A program made the position numbers and the translations under genes. Below the pieces are notes generated by a model. The model had not been told where the DNA came from. It made no database searches and was given only the letters and a program-made list of their open reading frames with translations. A DNA stretch of 64,000 bases from an uncultured Corynebacterium sp. (lineage in GTDB: Bacteria > Actinomycetota > Actinomycetes > Mycobacteriales > Mycobacteriaceae), in NCBI RefSeq assembly GCF_946221935.1, contig NZ_CAMIGN010000006.1, positions 59,800 through 123,799 of the forward strand, written 5' to 3'. This document shows, one piece after another, positions 50,343 through 58,311 of this stretch (position 1 is the first letter of the stretch; each line of letters begins with the position of its first letter).

Positions 50343-51119
50343 ATGGCTAAGCGCCTAGACCTCAATGACGTCAACATTTACTACGGCGATTTCCACGCCG
50401 TTCAGAACGTCAACCTGCACATCCCGCCGAAGGCAGTTACCGCCTTCATCGGCCCGTCCGGCTGTGGCAAGTCCACAGTGCTGCGCACCCTGAACCGTAT
50501 GCACGAGGTAATCCCCGGTGCTTATGTCAAGGGTGAGATCCTGCTCGACGGTGAGGACATCTACGGCTCCAAGATCGACCCAGTGGCCGTCCGCAACACC
50601 ATCGGCATGGTTTTCCAGAAGGCTAACCCGTTCCCGACGATGTCCATCGAAGAGAATGTCGTTGCCGGTCTGAAGCTGTCTGGTGAGAAGAACAAGAAGA
50701 AGCTCCGCGAGGTTGCAGAGCGTGCGCTGCGTGGCTCCAACCTGTGGGACGAGGTTAAGGATCGTCTGGACAAGCCGGGCGGTGGCCTCTCGGGTGGTCA
50801 GCAGCAGCGTCTGTGCATCGCCCGCGCTATCGCTGTCGAGCCGGAAGTTCTGCTGATGGACGAGCCTTGCTCCGCACTTGACCCGATCTCCACCCTGGCA
50901 GTCGAGGATCTGATCCACGAGCTGAAGGAAGACTTCACCATCGTTATCGTGACGCACAACATGCAGCAGGCAGCCCGTGTGTCCGACCAGACCGCTTTCT
51001 ACTCCCTGGAAGCTACCGGCAAGCCCGGCAAGCTGGTCGAGGTGGGTCCGACCAAGCAGATCTTCGAGAACCCGCAGCAGAAGGAGACCGAGGACTACAT
51101 CTCCGGTCGCTTCGGATAA
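50343..51119 (+). CDS. pstB: Phosphate ABC transporter ATPase PstB
   Basis: ATPase (258 aa): Walker A GPSGCGKST, phosphate-family segment LNRMHEVIPGAYVKGEI, signature LSGGQQQRLCIARAIAVEPEVLLMDEPCSALDP and HNMQQAARVSDQTAFY. The 119-bp gap after pstA holds no gene and ends in the ribosome site AGGAG. Strong terminator downstream. phoU follows on the opposite strand beyond gntK rather than as a fifth pst gene. Confidence 0.96.
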   Translation: MAKRLDLNDVNIYYGDFHAVQNVNLHIPPKAVTAFIGPSGCGKSTVLRTLNRMHEVIPGAYVKGEILLDGEDIYGSKIDPVAVRNTIGMVFQKANPFPTMSIEENVVAGLKLSGEKNKKKLREVAERALRGSNLWDEVKDRLDKPGGGLSGGQQQRLCIARAIAVEPEVLLMDEPCSALDPISTLAVEDLIHELKEDFTIVIVTHNMQQAARVSDQTAFYSLEATGKPGKLVEVGPTKQIFENPQQKETEDYISGRFG

Positions 51120-51212
51120 AACTCAATCTTCGCCTGGCCTACAGGCAGGAGAGGAAATAGAGAATCCACAAAGTGTCATATTGGCCGGTTCATGCTGAGC
51201 CTGCCACCCACT

Positions 51213-51248
51213 AGCGGGGTTCCGGGTATACCGGAACCCCGCTTTTGG
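51213..51248 (+). terminator. Rho-independent terminator of the pst operon
   Basis: AGCGGGGTTCCGG and CCGGAACCCCGCT make a perfect 13-bp stem with a 5-nt loop, followed by TTTTGG. Confidence 0.9.
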
Positions 51249-51314
51249 CGTCAATAGCAAAAAGAAACGGCATACTGGAGGCAGTGAAGGCCCCGCAACC
51301 AGAAAGGAAGCACC

Positions 51315-51878
51315 ATGTCTGGCACAGAGCCTAGCCCGAAGGCACCGGCAACCCTCCACATCGTAGTGATGGGAGTAAGCGGCAGCGGCAAGACAACGTT
51401 GGCACGCGCCATCGCCGAGAAGACCGGCTGGCAGCTCCAGGAAGCAGATGACCTGCACCCGGAGGGCGCATTGGAGATCCTGCAAGACGGCCGACTACCC
51501 GCTGAGCACCATCGCAAGAAGTGGTTGGGCACCGTGCGGGACTGGATCGCGGGAGAGGCCGCCAAAGGGAACAACACGGTGACAGCCTGCACCGCACTGC
51601 GCATTGACCACCGGGAGATCTTAAGCGACATTGGGGAGGGCGCGACGGTGTTCTACGTGCACCTATACGGCACCGAAGATGTACTTGCAGAGCGGATGGA
51701 AAATCGGGTTGGCGATGTTGACATGCCACGCGAACTATTGGTTGCGCAATTGGAGGATCTACAGCGCCTCACGCCGGGGGAGAAGGGTATACAGCTCGAT
51801 GTACGCCGTACCCCGGAACAGTTGCTCGATGATTCCCTCAACGCTGCCATGTTTGCCCAAAAGGCCTACAGCAGCTAG
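51315..51878 (+). CDS. gntK: Gluconokinase (GntK-type P-loop kinase)
   Basis: A 187-aa kinase phosphorylating gluconate to 6-phosphogluconate, feeding the pentose phosphate pathway. P-loop MGVSGSGKTT at about residues 19-28; EADDLHPEGALEILQDGRLPAEHHRKKWL matches the substrate loop DxDxxHP...M..G.PL.D..R..WL in altered form; TACTALRIDHREIL is the later family motif. The changes in the substrate loop leave some doubt about the sugar acid. GGAAG precedes ATG 51315. It is convergent with phoU, 9 bp apart. Confidence 0.83.
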   Translation: MSGTEPSPKAPATLHIVVMGVSGSGKTTLARAIAEKTGWQLQEADDLHPEGALEILQDGRLPAEHHRKKWLGTVRDWIAGEAAKGNNTVTACTALRIDHREILSDIGEGATVFYVHLYGTEDVLAERMENRVGDVDMPRELLVAQLEDLQRLTPGEKGIQLDVRRTPEQLLDDSLNAAMFAQKAYSS

Positions 51879-51887
51879 CGGATTCTA

Positions 51888-52628
51888 CTAGTAGTCGAAG
51901 TTCGTGTCGTAGCGATAGCGCAGTTCGTCGAACTTCTTACGGAAGCGTTCCTCGAGTTCATCGTCCTCTTGCTTTCGCTGGTACTCCTCCGGAGTGAGAC
52001 CCGTGGCAATGAAGACGATGCGATTGCCGATTTCCACCGCATGGTCCGAGTAGCGCTCCAAGTAACGGGAAAGCAACGTGAGATCCACAGCCTCACGCAC
52101 GGAATGGGGCCAGTCTCGCTGAGTAGTGAGCTGAAAGAGGTGGCGGTGGATGTCGTCGATCGCGTCGTCATCCTTGATGAGATCGAGCGCAGTCTGAACA
52201 TTATGATCGCGTAGCAGCTCTTGGATCTTCTTCGCGGATTGGTCACACTGGCGTGCCATTTCTTCGATATAGGGGCGTAGGGGTGCCGGTACTGCATTTT
52301 CTGGATGACGCCGCCGCGCTACCTTCGCTACATGCACCGCAAGCGCGCCCATACGAGTGAAATCCTCGACAATATGCTGGCCTGCGACGACGAAGCGCAA
52401 GTCGCGCGCAACAGGTGCCTCGAGAGCCAAAAGTTGGAAGGCTGCCGCAACCGAATTGACGCGTAGATCCTCCAGCGTATCTACGCTACTGAGAACCTTC
52501 TCCGCGAGCTCGAGATCAGTTTCCAGGAGAGAACGAGTGGCGGAATTGAGGGTGGTGCGAACGAAATCCGCCATGAGTGAAATGTTGTGGTTAAAGTCCC
52601 GGAGCTGGTTTCGGTACTCTTTGCGCAT
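51888..52628 (-). CDS. phoU: Phosphate signalling protein PhoU
   Basis: A 246-aa all-helical protein with two PhoU repeats (about residues 10-105 and 115-215), each containing the E/DxxxD-type metal motif. It couples Pst transport to the phosphate two-component system, keeping the kinase silent when phosphate is plentiful. The first residues MRKEYRNQLRDFNHNI are typical, so ATG 52628 was chosen over GTG 52637. TATAGT is 7 nt upstream (leaderless). It is separated from pstB by gntK and read in the opposite direction, so it has its own promoter rather than being part of pstSCAB. Confidence 0.93.
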   Translation of the reverse strand: MRKEYRNQLRDFNHNISLMADFVRTTLNSATRSLLETDLELAEKVLSSVDTLEDLRVNSVAAAFQLLALEAPVARDLRFVVAGQHIVEDFTRMGALAVHVAKVARRRHPENAVPAPLRPYIEEMARQCDQSAKKIQELLRDHNVQTALDLIKDDDAIDDIHRHLFQLTTQRDWPHSVREAVDLTLLSRYLERYSDHAVEIGNRIVFIATGLTPEEYQRKQEDDELEERFRKKFDELRYRYDTNFDY

Positions 52629-52635
52629 GCCCAGC

Positions 52636-52641
52636 ACTATA
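52636..52641 (-). promoter_or_regulatory. -10 hexamer of leaderless phoU
   Basis: Minus-strand TATAGT, 7 nt, ATG 52628. A near-perfect -10 without a ribosome site downstream. Confidence 0.55.
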
Positions 52642-52695
52642 GTCTGTGGTTTTTGATTGTGCTGGCGTTCAGCCCCTCCAGATAATCTTTAGGGT

Positions 52696-53976
52696 TTAGC
52701 CACCGCTATTTTCGATGTCGGCACCATCGGGCACCGTCTCATCCTCCGGGTCGTCCAGCCAACCATCGGGCAGCGCAACCTTAGCTGGGGAGCCTTGGCG
52801 ACCGCGAGCACCATCGGCGTCCTCGGCCAAGGCGGGTGAGTCCCAAACCTCACTCAAAGCAGTCTTCAACTCATCCAGGCTGCTGACTCGCGACAGACTG
52901 CGGCGCAGATCGCCGCCGGCTGGGAAGCCGCGGAGGTACCAGGTCATGTGCTTGCGTAGATCTCGGCAGGCTTTCTGCTCACCGTCGTGGGCTGCCAGAA
53001 GCTCGGCGTGTCGAAGGATGATGCGAGCGACTTCTCCCAAGGTGGGTTGAGAGGGGATTGGCAGCCCGCGCAGCTCTGCCGACAGTTCTGCGAATAGCCA
53101 CGGCCGCCCCAGGCATCCGCGTCCAACGACGACGCCATCACAGCCGGTCTGTTCCATCATTGCCCGGGCATCTGTCGCCTTGAAGATATCGCCATTTCCC
53201 AGAACGGGAATGCCAGTGTGAGCCAGGTGTTGCTTCAGGCGCGCGATCTCATTCCAATCCGCGCGGCCGGAGTATCGCTGCGCAGCCGTGCGACCGTGGA
53301 GCGCTACGGCAGCCGCGCCTTCTTCCACTGCGATGCGACCTGCATCCAGATGTGTGTGGTGTTCATCGTCGATGCCGACGCGCATCTTTACGGTGACCGG
53401 GATATCCGTACCTTCAGTCGCTTTGACCGCTGCAGCGACGATGTTGCCAAAGAGCTTGCGCTTATAGGGCAAGGCGGAACCGCCACCGCGACGGGTGACT
53501 TTCGGCACGGGACAGCCGAAGTTCATATCGATATGGTCGGCGAGGTTCTCGTCGACAATCATCTTTGCTGCCTTGTAGGTGTACTCCGGGTCAGTCGTGT
53601 ACAGCTGCAGGCTTCGCGGATTCTCGTCCGGAGCAAAGGTCGTCATATGCAGAGTTTTCGGATTGCGCTCGACCAGCGCTCGCGCAGTTACCATCTCGCA
53701 TACATAGAGGCCGGCGACAGAGCCCATGCGCTCGCGTTCTTGTTCGCGGCACAGGCTGCGAAAAGCGACGTTCGTCACGCCGGCCATGGGAGCCAGAACC
53801 ACAGGGGAGTCGAGCTGCATCCTGCCGATCTGCAGCTCCCGGAAGCCGGTGGTGTTTTGCGGGCGATCGGAACTGTGTTGGCCTTGAACGGCAGTATTAG
53901 CAGGGGTGGCACTGCTGGTTGCGCGGTTCGCGGTGGTGGAGGTGGGGGTTGCGGTCGATGTAGTCACGGGCACCAT
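52696..53976 (-). CDS. dusB: tRNA-dihydrouridine synthase (DusB-type)
   Basis: FMN/NADPH enzyme (426 aa) that reduces uridines in the D-loop of tRNAs. The TIM-barrel domain begins with VVLAPMAGVTN after a 45-residue Thr/Ala/Ser-rich, non-conserved extension; HIDMNFGCPVPKVTRRGGGSAL holds the family Cys; VTVKMRVGIDDEHHTH and VALHGRTAAQRYSG bind FMN and tRNA; PVLGNGDIF is the phosphate loop. ATG 53976 (MVPVTTST) is preferred over a longer form with a Cys/aromatic-rich start. It is upstream of and codirectional with phoU (about 60 bp). Confidence 0.9.
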   Translation of the reverse strand: MVPVTTSTATPTSTTANRATSSATPANTAVQGQHSSDRPQNTTGFRELQIGRMQLDSPVVLAPMAGVTNVAFRSLCREQERERMGSVAGLYVCEMVTARALVERNPKTLHMTTFAPDENPRSLQLYTTDPEYTYKAAKMIVDENLADHIDMNFGCPVPKVTRRGGGSALPYKRKLFGNIVAAAVKATEGTDIPVTVKMRVGIDDEHHTHLDAGRIAVEEGAAAVALHGRTAAQRYSGRADWNEIARLKQHLAHTGIPVLGNGDIFKATDARAMMEQTGCDGVVVGRGCLGRPWLFAELSAELRGLPIPSQPTLGEVARIILRHAELLAAHDGEQKACRDLRKHMTWYLRGFPAGGDLRRSLSRVSSLDELKTALSEVWDSPALAEDADGARGRQGSPAKVALPDGWLDDPEDETVPDGADIENSGG

Positions 53977-54162
53977 TCTCACACTGGGGAGGGAAGAATA
54001 CCAAAGGGCGTCAAGAGCTGCCGTAAAACATAGGCCGAAGTAGCAACATTGATTGTTCAACAATAGGCTGGACGGTGAAGGCGAGCTAAGTCACATTTAT
54101 GTAGGCTGAGAAAACAAAGCGGAGAAACCGCTACTCGCTACACCGCAATCGAGGAGGAACCG

Positions 54163-55668
54163 ATGTCTGAGCGCATTGCCAACGAGTTTTATAAGTCCAA
54201 GGTCGTTTCTGCGGAGGAGGCGGCGCAGTTCGTCAACCATGGAGACAAGGTTGGCATGTCTGGCTTCACCGGCGCGGGTTATCCCAAGGCTTTGCCTAGC
54301 GCCATCGCGAAGAAAGCTAAGGAGCTGCATGATCGAGGCGAAGACTTCCAAATCGACGTGTTTACCGGAGCTTCCACCGCTCCCGATTGCGACGGTGTAC
54401 TGGCGGAAGCGGACGCAGTGCGTTACCGCACCCCGTACGCCTCTGACCCGACGATGCGCAAGAAGATCAACGCGGGTGAGATCCTGTACCAGGACATCCA
54501 CCTTTCCCACCTGGGTCAGCAGGTAGAGGAGGGCTTCTTCGGCAATCTCGACGTCGCCGTGGTGGAGGCTGTGCGTATTGACGAAGCTGGCAACATCATT
54601 CCTTCCTCGGCTGTGGGTAACAACGTGGAGTACCTAAACTCTGCGCGCAAGATCATTATCGAGGTGAATGAGTGGCAGTCTCTCGACCTGGAGGGCATGC
54701 ACGACATTTACAAGATCCAGGATCTGCCTAACCGCACCCCAATTCCGATCAACCGCCCCGGCGACCGCATTGGCACCACCTTCATTCCAGTCGACCAAAA
54801 CAAGGTCGTAGCTGTTGTAAAGACCAACGCGGAGGATCGCAACGCACCGTTCAAGCCGACCGACGAGATCTCCGAAAAGATCGCCGGCCACTTCCTAGAT
54901 CTGCTGGAGGGAGAGGTTGAGGCAGGGCGCCTCACGTACGACGGCTACATTATGCAGTCCGGCGTCGGAAACGTCCCGAACGCTGTGATGGCAGGCCTGC
55001 TGGATTCTAAGTTCGAAAACATTCAGGCCTACACCGAGGTGATCCAAGACGGCATGCTGGATCTTATCGACAATGGCAAGATGACCGTCGCCTCCGCTAC
55101 TTCTTTCGCGCTGTCTCCGGACTATGCAAAGAAAATGAATGAAGAGGCTAAGCGCTACCGCGAGCACATTGTCCTGCGTCCGCAGCAGATCTCTAACCAC
55201 CCTGAGGTAATTCGCCGTACCGGTCTGATCGCGTCTAATGGCATGATCGGTTGCGACATCTACGGCAATGTGAACTCCACCAACGTGGCGGGCTCTCGCG
55301 TTATGAATGGTATCGGTGGCTCCGGTGACTTCACGCGTAACGCGTTCCTGTCCACCTTTATCTCGCCGTCCACGGCGAAGGATGGTGCGATCTCCGCGGT
55401 CGTTCCTTTCGCTTCCCACATTGACCACACGGAGCACGACACGATGGTCGTAATCACTGAGTATGGTTATGCCGATCTGCGTGGTCTCGCGCCGCGTCAG
55501 CGCGTCCCGAAGATCATCTCCATCGCTCACCCGGATTATCGTCCGCTGCTGGAGGAGTACTACGAGCGTGCGTGCTCTGAGGGGCACTATCTGCAGACTC
55601 CGCACGATCTGAAGACCGCTTTCGATTTCCACATCAACCTGGCGGAGAAGGGCTCTATGAAGGGCTAA
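54163..55668 (+). CDS. actA: Succinyl-CoA:acetate CoA-transferase / acetyl-CoA hydrolase family
   Basis: A 501-aa class-I CoA transferase. Family regions: GMSGFTGAGYPKALPSAI and FTGASTAPDCDGVLAEADA near the start, VAVVEAVRIDEAGNIIPSSAVGNN near 135, and MIGCDIYGNVNSTNVAGSRVMNGIGGSGDF near 365, which includes the CoA-binding glycine-rich loop. The C. glutamicum homologue at this place (actA, cg2840) moves CoA from succinyl-CoA to acetate. A strong GAGGAGG precedes ATG 54163, and TAGGCT at 54102-54107 is a possible -10. RamA, encoded 7 kb away, controls acetate genes in C. glutamicum, so co-regulation is plausible. Confidence 0.9.
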   Translation: MSERIANEFYKSKVVSAEEAAQFVNHGDKVGMSGFTGAGYPKALPSAIAKKAKELHDRGEDFQIDVFTGASTAPDCDGVLAEADAVRYRTPYASDPTMRKKINAGEILYQDIHLSHLGQQVEEGFFGNLDVAVVEAVRIDEAGNIIPSSAVGNNVEYLNSARKIIIEVNEWQSLDLEGMHDIYKIQDLPNRTPIPINRPGDRIGTTFIPVDQNKVVAVVKTNAEDRNAPFKPTDEISEKIAGHFLDLLEGEVEAGRLTYDGYIMQSGVGNVPNAVMAGLLDSKFENIQAYTEVIQDGMLDLIDNGKMTVASATSFALSPDYAKKMNEEAKRYREHIVLRPQQISNHPEVIRRTGLIASNGMIGCDIYGNVNSTNVAGSRVMNGIGGSGDFTRNAFLSTFISPSTAKDGAISAVVPFASHIDHTEHDTMVVITEYGYADLRGLAPRQRVPKIISIAHPDYRPLLEEYYERACSEGHYLQTPHDLKTAFDFHINLAEKGSMKG

Positions 55669-55726
55669 AGCCGGGTTCATGGCTGGGCGCATGTCTGTTC
55701 CGCGTAGCTATGTGGTGGGGGCAATT

Positions 55727-55755
55727 TTCTGCTTCGCATAGGCGTTAGATAGAAT
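55727..55755 (+). promoter_or_regulatory. Candidate tRNA-Lys promoter
   Basis: TTCTGC (55727-55732), 17 nt, TAGAAT (55750-55755), with the tRNA beginning 11 nt later. The -10 is good, the -35 weak. Confidence 0.4.
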
Positions 55756-55765
55756 GCTCCCCGTT

Positions 55766-55838
55766 GGGCCTTTAGCTCAGTTGGTAGAGCTACGGACTTT
55801 TAATCCGCAGGTCGTGGGTTCGAGCCCCACAGGGCCCA
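55766..55838 (+). tRNA. tRNA-Lys (anticodon TTT)
   Basis: 73 nt: acceptor GGGCCTT/AGGGCCC, D-arm GCTCAGTTGGTAGAGC, anticodon loop CTTTTAA (TTT), T-arm with GTTCGAGCC. Discriminator A; no CCA is encoded. Confidence 0.97.
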
Positions 55839-55969
55839 CTTTCACAATCACCCCGTCGCGGCGCTTCCATGGAGATCATGGTCGCGCTGTGGCGGGGATT
55901 TGTTTTGTCGGCTGGGAATTAGTGCGCGAAAGTTGGAACAATCTTGCGCGAAATTCCGTTGAGAGTGAC

Positions 55970-57058
55970 ATGTCAACATTGTTTTCTTCCTTGGATCTTG
56001 GCCGTTATAACTTGAGCAACCGTGTGACCATGGCAGCGCTGACACGTCAGCGTGCAGGCCACAGCGGCGTGCCGAACGAACTGCATGCGAAGTACTATTC
56101 CCAGCGCGCCAGCGCCGGGCTGGTCGTTACCGAAGGCACCTTCCCCGCGTGGACGAATCGTGCTTTTCCGGGCCAGGCAGGTATTGCAAGCGATGAGCAC
56201 GCGGCTGGATGGCGCGACGTGGCTAATGAGGTGCACAACGCCAACGGAATTATTTTCATGCAGATCATGCACGGTGGACGCACCAGCCACCCGGATCTCA
56301 TTGATGGAGCTCAAGCAGAAGCGCCCAGCGCGCTGAATTGGGATGGACAGGTTCGTGGATTCGCTGGAAAAATGTCGGCTCCAGTGCCGCGCGCACTGGA
56401 AACAGAGGAAATTCCGCGAATCGTAGAGGAATTCCGCAGCGCTGCACGGCGGGCTATCGACGCGGGAATCGACGGCGTGGAGATCCACAACGCAAACGGC
56501 TATTTGCTTCACGAGTTCTTGGCGCCTTCGTCCAATCAACGTGAGGATGAGTTTGGTGGCAGTCCGGAAAACCGTTGGCGTCTGTCGGAGATGGTAATCC
56601 GCGCGATAGTAGATGAAATCGGCGCCGACCGCGTGGGAGTGCGCTTCTCGCCAGGGCACAATGTGCAAGGGGTCATTGAGGAAGACGAGGCGGACATGGT
56701 GGCCACATATGGAGGTCTACTGGATGCCATCGCCCCGTTTAACCTTGCCTATGTGTCTTTCCTGCACGCGCAGCCGGAAAGCGAGCTGATCTCGACTCTG
56801 GCAAATAAGGCTCGCGCTAACGGTGTGACAAAGGTACTTATGAACGACGGTTTCGGCACCGTGACTACTCAGGAGGATGCGCAGCGTGAGCTAGAGCTGG
56901 ACTACGTGGATGCTGTCGTAGTCGGCCGTCAGTTGATTGCCAACCCGGACTTGGTGCGCCGCTGGCGCGAGGATTTGCCCCTCAATGAGCCAGATCAGTC
57001 CACGTTCTACGTGGGTGGTGAGCGTGGCTACACGGATTACCCGTCTGTCTCTGATTAG
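55970..57058 (+). CDS. Old-yellow-enzyme family NADH:flavin oxidoreductase
   Basis: FMN-dependent ene-reductase (362 aa), TIM-barrel. RVTMAALTRQRAG binds FMN (Thr next to the flavin), FMQIMHGGRTSHP holds the active-site region, and GVEIHNANGYLLHEFLAPSSNQREDEFGGSPENRWRL contains the family signature with the substrate-binding H/N pair in IHNANG. It resembles N-ethylmaleimide reductase/alkene reductases acting on activated double bonds or nitro compounds; the true substrate is unknown. ATG 55970 with GAGAG upstream is chosen; a longer open frame would run back through tRNA-Lys and is rejected. Confidence 0.9.
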   Translation: MSTLFSSLDLGRYNLSNRVTMAALTRQRAGHSGVPNELHAKYYSQRASAGLVVTEGTFPAWTNRAFPGQAGIASDEHAAGWRDVANEVHNANGIIFMQIMHGGRTSHPDLIDGAQAEAPSALNWDGQVRGFAGKMSAPVPRALETEEIPRIVEEFRSAARRAIDAGIDGVEIHNANGYLLHEFLAPSSNQREDEFGGSPENRWRLSEMVIRAIVDEIGADRVGVRFSPGHNVQGVIEEDEADMVATYGGLLDAIAPFNLAYVSFLHAQPESELISTLANKARANGVTKVLMNDGFGTVTTQEDAQRELELDYVDAVVVGRQLIANPDLVRRWREDLPLNEPDQSTFYVGGERGYTDYPSVSD

Positions 57059-57189
57059 TGCGTAGTCGTAGTGGGGTAGGGGGCTGCTTTGCCCACCTCA
57101 ACGGGCGATTTGTTCTGTCGCTGGCCCCTGGTTTAAACTGATCAAGCTGCTAAGCAAGCCTGCGGTGATTCGCTGGCTTACTTTGTAGA

Positions 57190-57262
57190 GCTCCCATCGT
57201 CTAGAGGCCTAGGACCCCGCCCTTTCACGGCGGTAACACGGGTTCGAATCCCGTTGGGAGTA
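57190..57262 (+). tRNA. tRNA-Glu (anticodon TTC)
   Basis: 73 nt: acceptor GCTCCCA/TGGGAGT with a G-T pair at position 1-72, anticodon loop CTTTCAC (TTC), T-arm GGTTCGAATCC. It is followed one base later by tRNA-Asp, so the two form one transcript. Confidence 0.95.
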
Positions 57263-57263
57263 C

Positions 57264-57337
57264 GGCCCTGTGGCGCAGTTGGTTAGCGCGCCGCCCTGTC
57301 ACGGCGGAGGTCGCGGGTTCAAGTCCCGTCAGGGTCG
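57264..57337 (+). tRNA. tRNA-Asp (anticodon GTC), copy 1
   Basis: 74 nt: acceptor GGCCCTG/CAGGGTC, anticodon loop CTGTCAC (GTC), T-arm GGGTTCAAGTCCC. Identical to the copy at 57589. Confidence 0.97.
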
Positions 57338-57343
57338 CAAGTT

Positions 57344-57396
57344 AAGAGCTTTTTGGAGTCTTTCCGGTGTTTATGCGCCGGGAGGGCTCTTTTCTT
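57344..57396 (+). terminator. Terminator after the Glu-Asp tRNA pair
   Basis: AAGAGC (57344-57349) pairs with GCTCTT (57386-57391), with an inner CCGG/CCGG helix; TTTTCTTTT follows. Confidence 0.6.
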
Positions 57397-57487
57397 TTGC
57401 TTTCTTTTTGACGCCCACATTCTCCAAGCGATTCATACTTCGACAGTGAAGCGAAGTTATTCCAGAAACTGTCGTTGAACAGCTGAT

Positions 57488-57517
57488 TTGCCTTAGAAGT
57501 TTGTCACTGTGTAGAGT
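57488..57517 (+). promoter_or_regulatory. Candidate promoter of the Asp-Phe tRNA pair
   Basis: TTGCCT (57488-57493), 18 nt, TAGAGT (57512-57517), about 70 nt before the second tRNA-Asp. TTGTCA at 57501 is an alternative -35. The 250-bp gap between the Asp copies holds no gene. Confidence 0.3.
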
Positions 57518-57588
57518 CTATTCTCGTGCAACAGACGGCTTAGACAAGTTGTTGTCTGGTCGTTTTATTTAGTTGTGCAGGCAATGTT

Positions 57589-57662
57589 GGCCCTGTGGCG
57601 CAGTTGGTTAGCGCGCCGCCCTGTCACGGCGGAGGTCGCGGGTTCAAGTCCCGTCAGGGTCG
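57589..57662 (+). tRNA. tRNA-Asp (anticodon GTC), copy 2
   Basis: Base-for-base copy of the tRNA-Asp at 57264-57337, 251 bp downstream. The flanks differ, so the duplication is limited to the mature gene or is old. Confidence 0.97.
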
Positions 57663-57697
57663 CTTCGATGTTCGAATCGGAAGCGGTCGAGCACGAA

Positions 57698-57770
57698 GGC
57701 CAGATAGCTCAGTTGGTAGAGCGTTCGCCTGAAAAGTGAAAGGTCGCCGGTTCGATCCCGGCTCTGGCCA
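57698..57770 (+). tRNA. tRNA-Phe (anticodon GAA)
   Basis: 73 nt: acceptor GGCCAGA/TCTGGCC, anticodon loop CTGAAAA (GAA), T-arm GGTTCGATCCC, discriminator A. It lies 35 nt after tRNA-Asp copy 2. Confidence 0.97.
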
Positions 57771-57776
57771 CATTCC

Positions 57777-57808
57777 AACCCCGGTAGCAATGACGCTACC
57801 GGGGTTTT
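57777..57808 (+). terminator. Terminator of the Asp-Phe tRNA unit
   Basis: AACCCCGGTAGC and GCTACCGGGGTT form a perfect 12-bp stem with loop AATGAC; the 3' arm runs into TTTT. Confidence 0.88.
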
Positions 57809-57834
57809 GCCGTGTTTCTGCCTCTGTGCGTCAA

Positions 57835-57853
57835 CGTACACTGGCGGTGTACG
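57835..57853. promoter_or_regulatory. Palindromic operator-like site
   Basis: CGTACAC-N5-GTGTACG: 7-bp arms, 19 bp in all, about 115 bp before the small acetyltransferase gene. A TATAAA lies 11 bp downstream. The regulator is unknown. Confidence 0.35.
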
Positions 57854-57884
57854 ACATGGACGCTATAAACGTTGTTTCGGTACT

Positions 57885-57929
57885 GAGTAGTCGAGTACCG
57901 AGTAGTCGAATGCAGCGTAGTCGAGTACA
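57885..57929 (+). repeat. Three tandem 15-bp repeats
   Basis: GAGTAGTCGAGTACC, GAGTAGTCGAATGCA, GCGTAGTCGAGTACA follow one another without gaps; the core GTAGTCGA is in all three. They end 37 bp before the acetyltransferase start. The unit length is a multiple of three, so if translated it would give SSR/RSR-type pentapeptides. Confidence 0.7.
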
Positions 57930-57966
57930 GAGCAAACGGCAGAGAAGCGAAAGGAAAGACACCGCA

Positions 57967-58254
57967 ATGTCAGGCACGAAGAGCATTGTTCACGATGAAG
58001 ACCAGGGTCGTTTTGTCATCTACGTCGATGACCAGGAAGCTGGCTTTGCAGAGTACTCCCAGGCTGATGGGGTACGAGACTTCAACCACACTGTGGTGGA
58101 TCCGAAGTACCGCGGTCAGGGCTTGTCCAAGCCTCTTATTAGTGAGGCTCTGCTGGGTACAAAGGAGGCGAACCTAAAGATTAAGGCCAGCTGCTCGGCT
58201 GTCGCGGCGTTCGTGGAGAAGAACCCGGAATTCAAAGAGCTGCTGGCCTCGTAG
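57967..58254 (+). CDS. Small GNAT-type N-acetyltransferase (YjdJ-like)
   Basis: A 95-aa protein of the minimal GNAT family (COG2388). FVIYVDDQEAGFAEYSQ is the first sheet, FNHTVVDPKYRGQGLSKPLISEAL the acetyl-CoA loop, and IKASCSAVAAFVEKNPEF the C-terminal Cys-containing motif typical of this group. Function is unknown. GAAAGGAAA lies before ATG 57967. An in-frame ATG at 57856 would add the repeat-coded segment but lacks a ribosome site. Confidence 0.85.
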   Translation: MSGTKSIVHDEDQGRFVIYVDDQEAGFAEYSQADGVRDFNHTVVDPKYRGQGLSKPLISEALLGTKEANLKIKASCSAVAAFVEKNPEFKELLAS

Positions 58255-58280
58255 CGTCCCACTGAGAAAGGTCTCGAAGG

Positions 58281-58297
58281 GAAAGCCCCGCAGGGGC
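58281..58297 (-). terminator. Terminator of cysE
   Basis: On the minus strand GCCCC-TGC-GGGGC is followed by TTTCCCTT, just after the cysE stop and opposite the end of the acetyltransferase gene. Confidence 0.55.
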
Positions 58298-58311
58298 GCT
58301 GTGGTGAACGC

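Noticed and set aside
55754..55969. N-terminal extension of the old-yellow-enzyme gene
   Set aside because: The open frame runs through tRNA-Lys; the conserved protein begins at ATG 55970 with its own ribosome site.
57885..57929. CRISPR-like repeats
   Set aside because: Only three 15-bp units with no spacers and no cas genes; simple tandem repeat.
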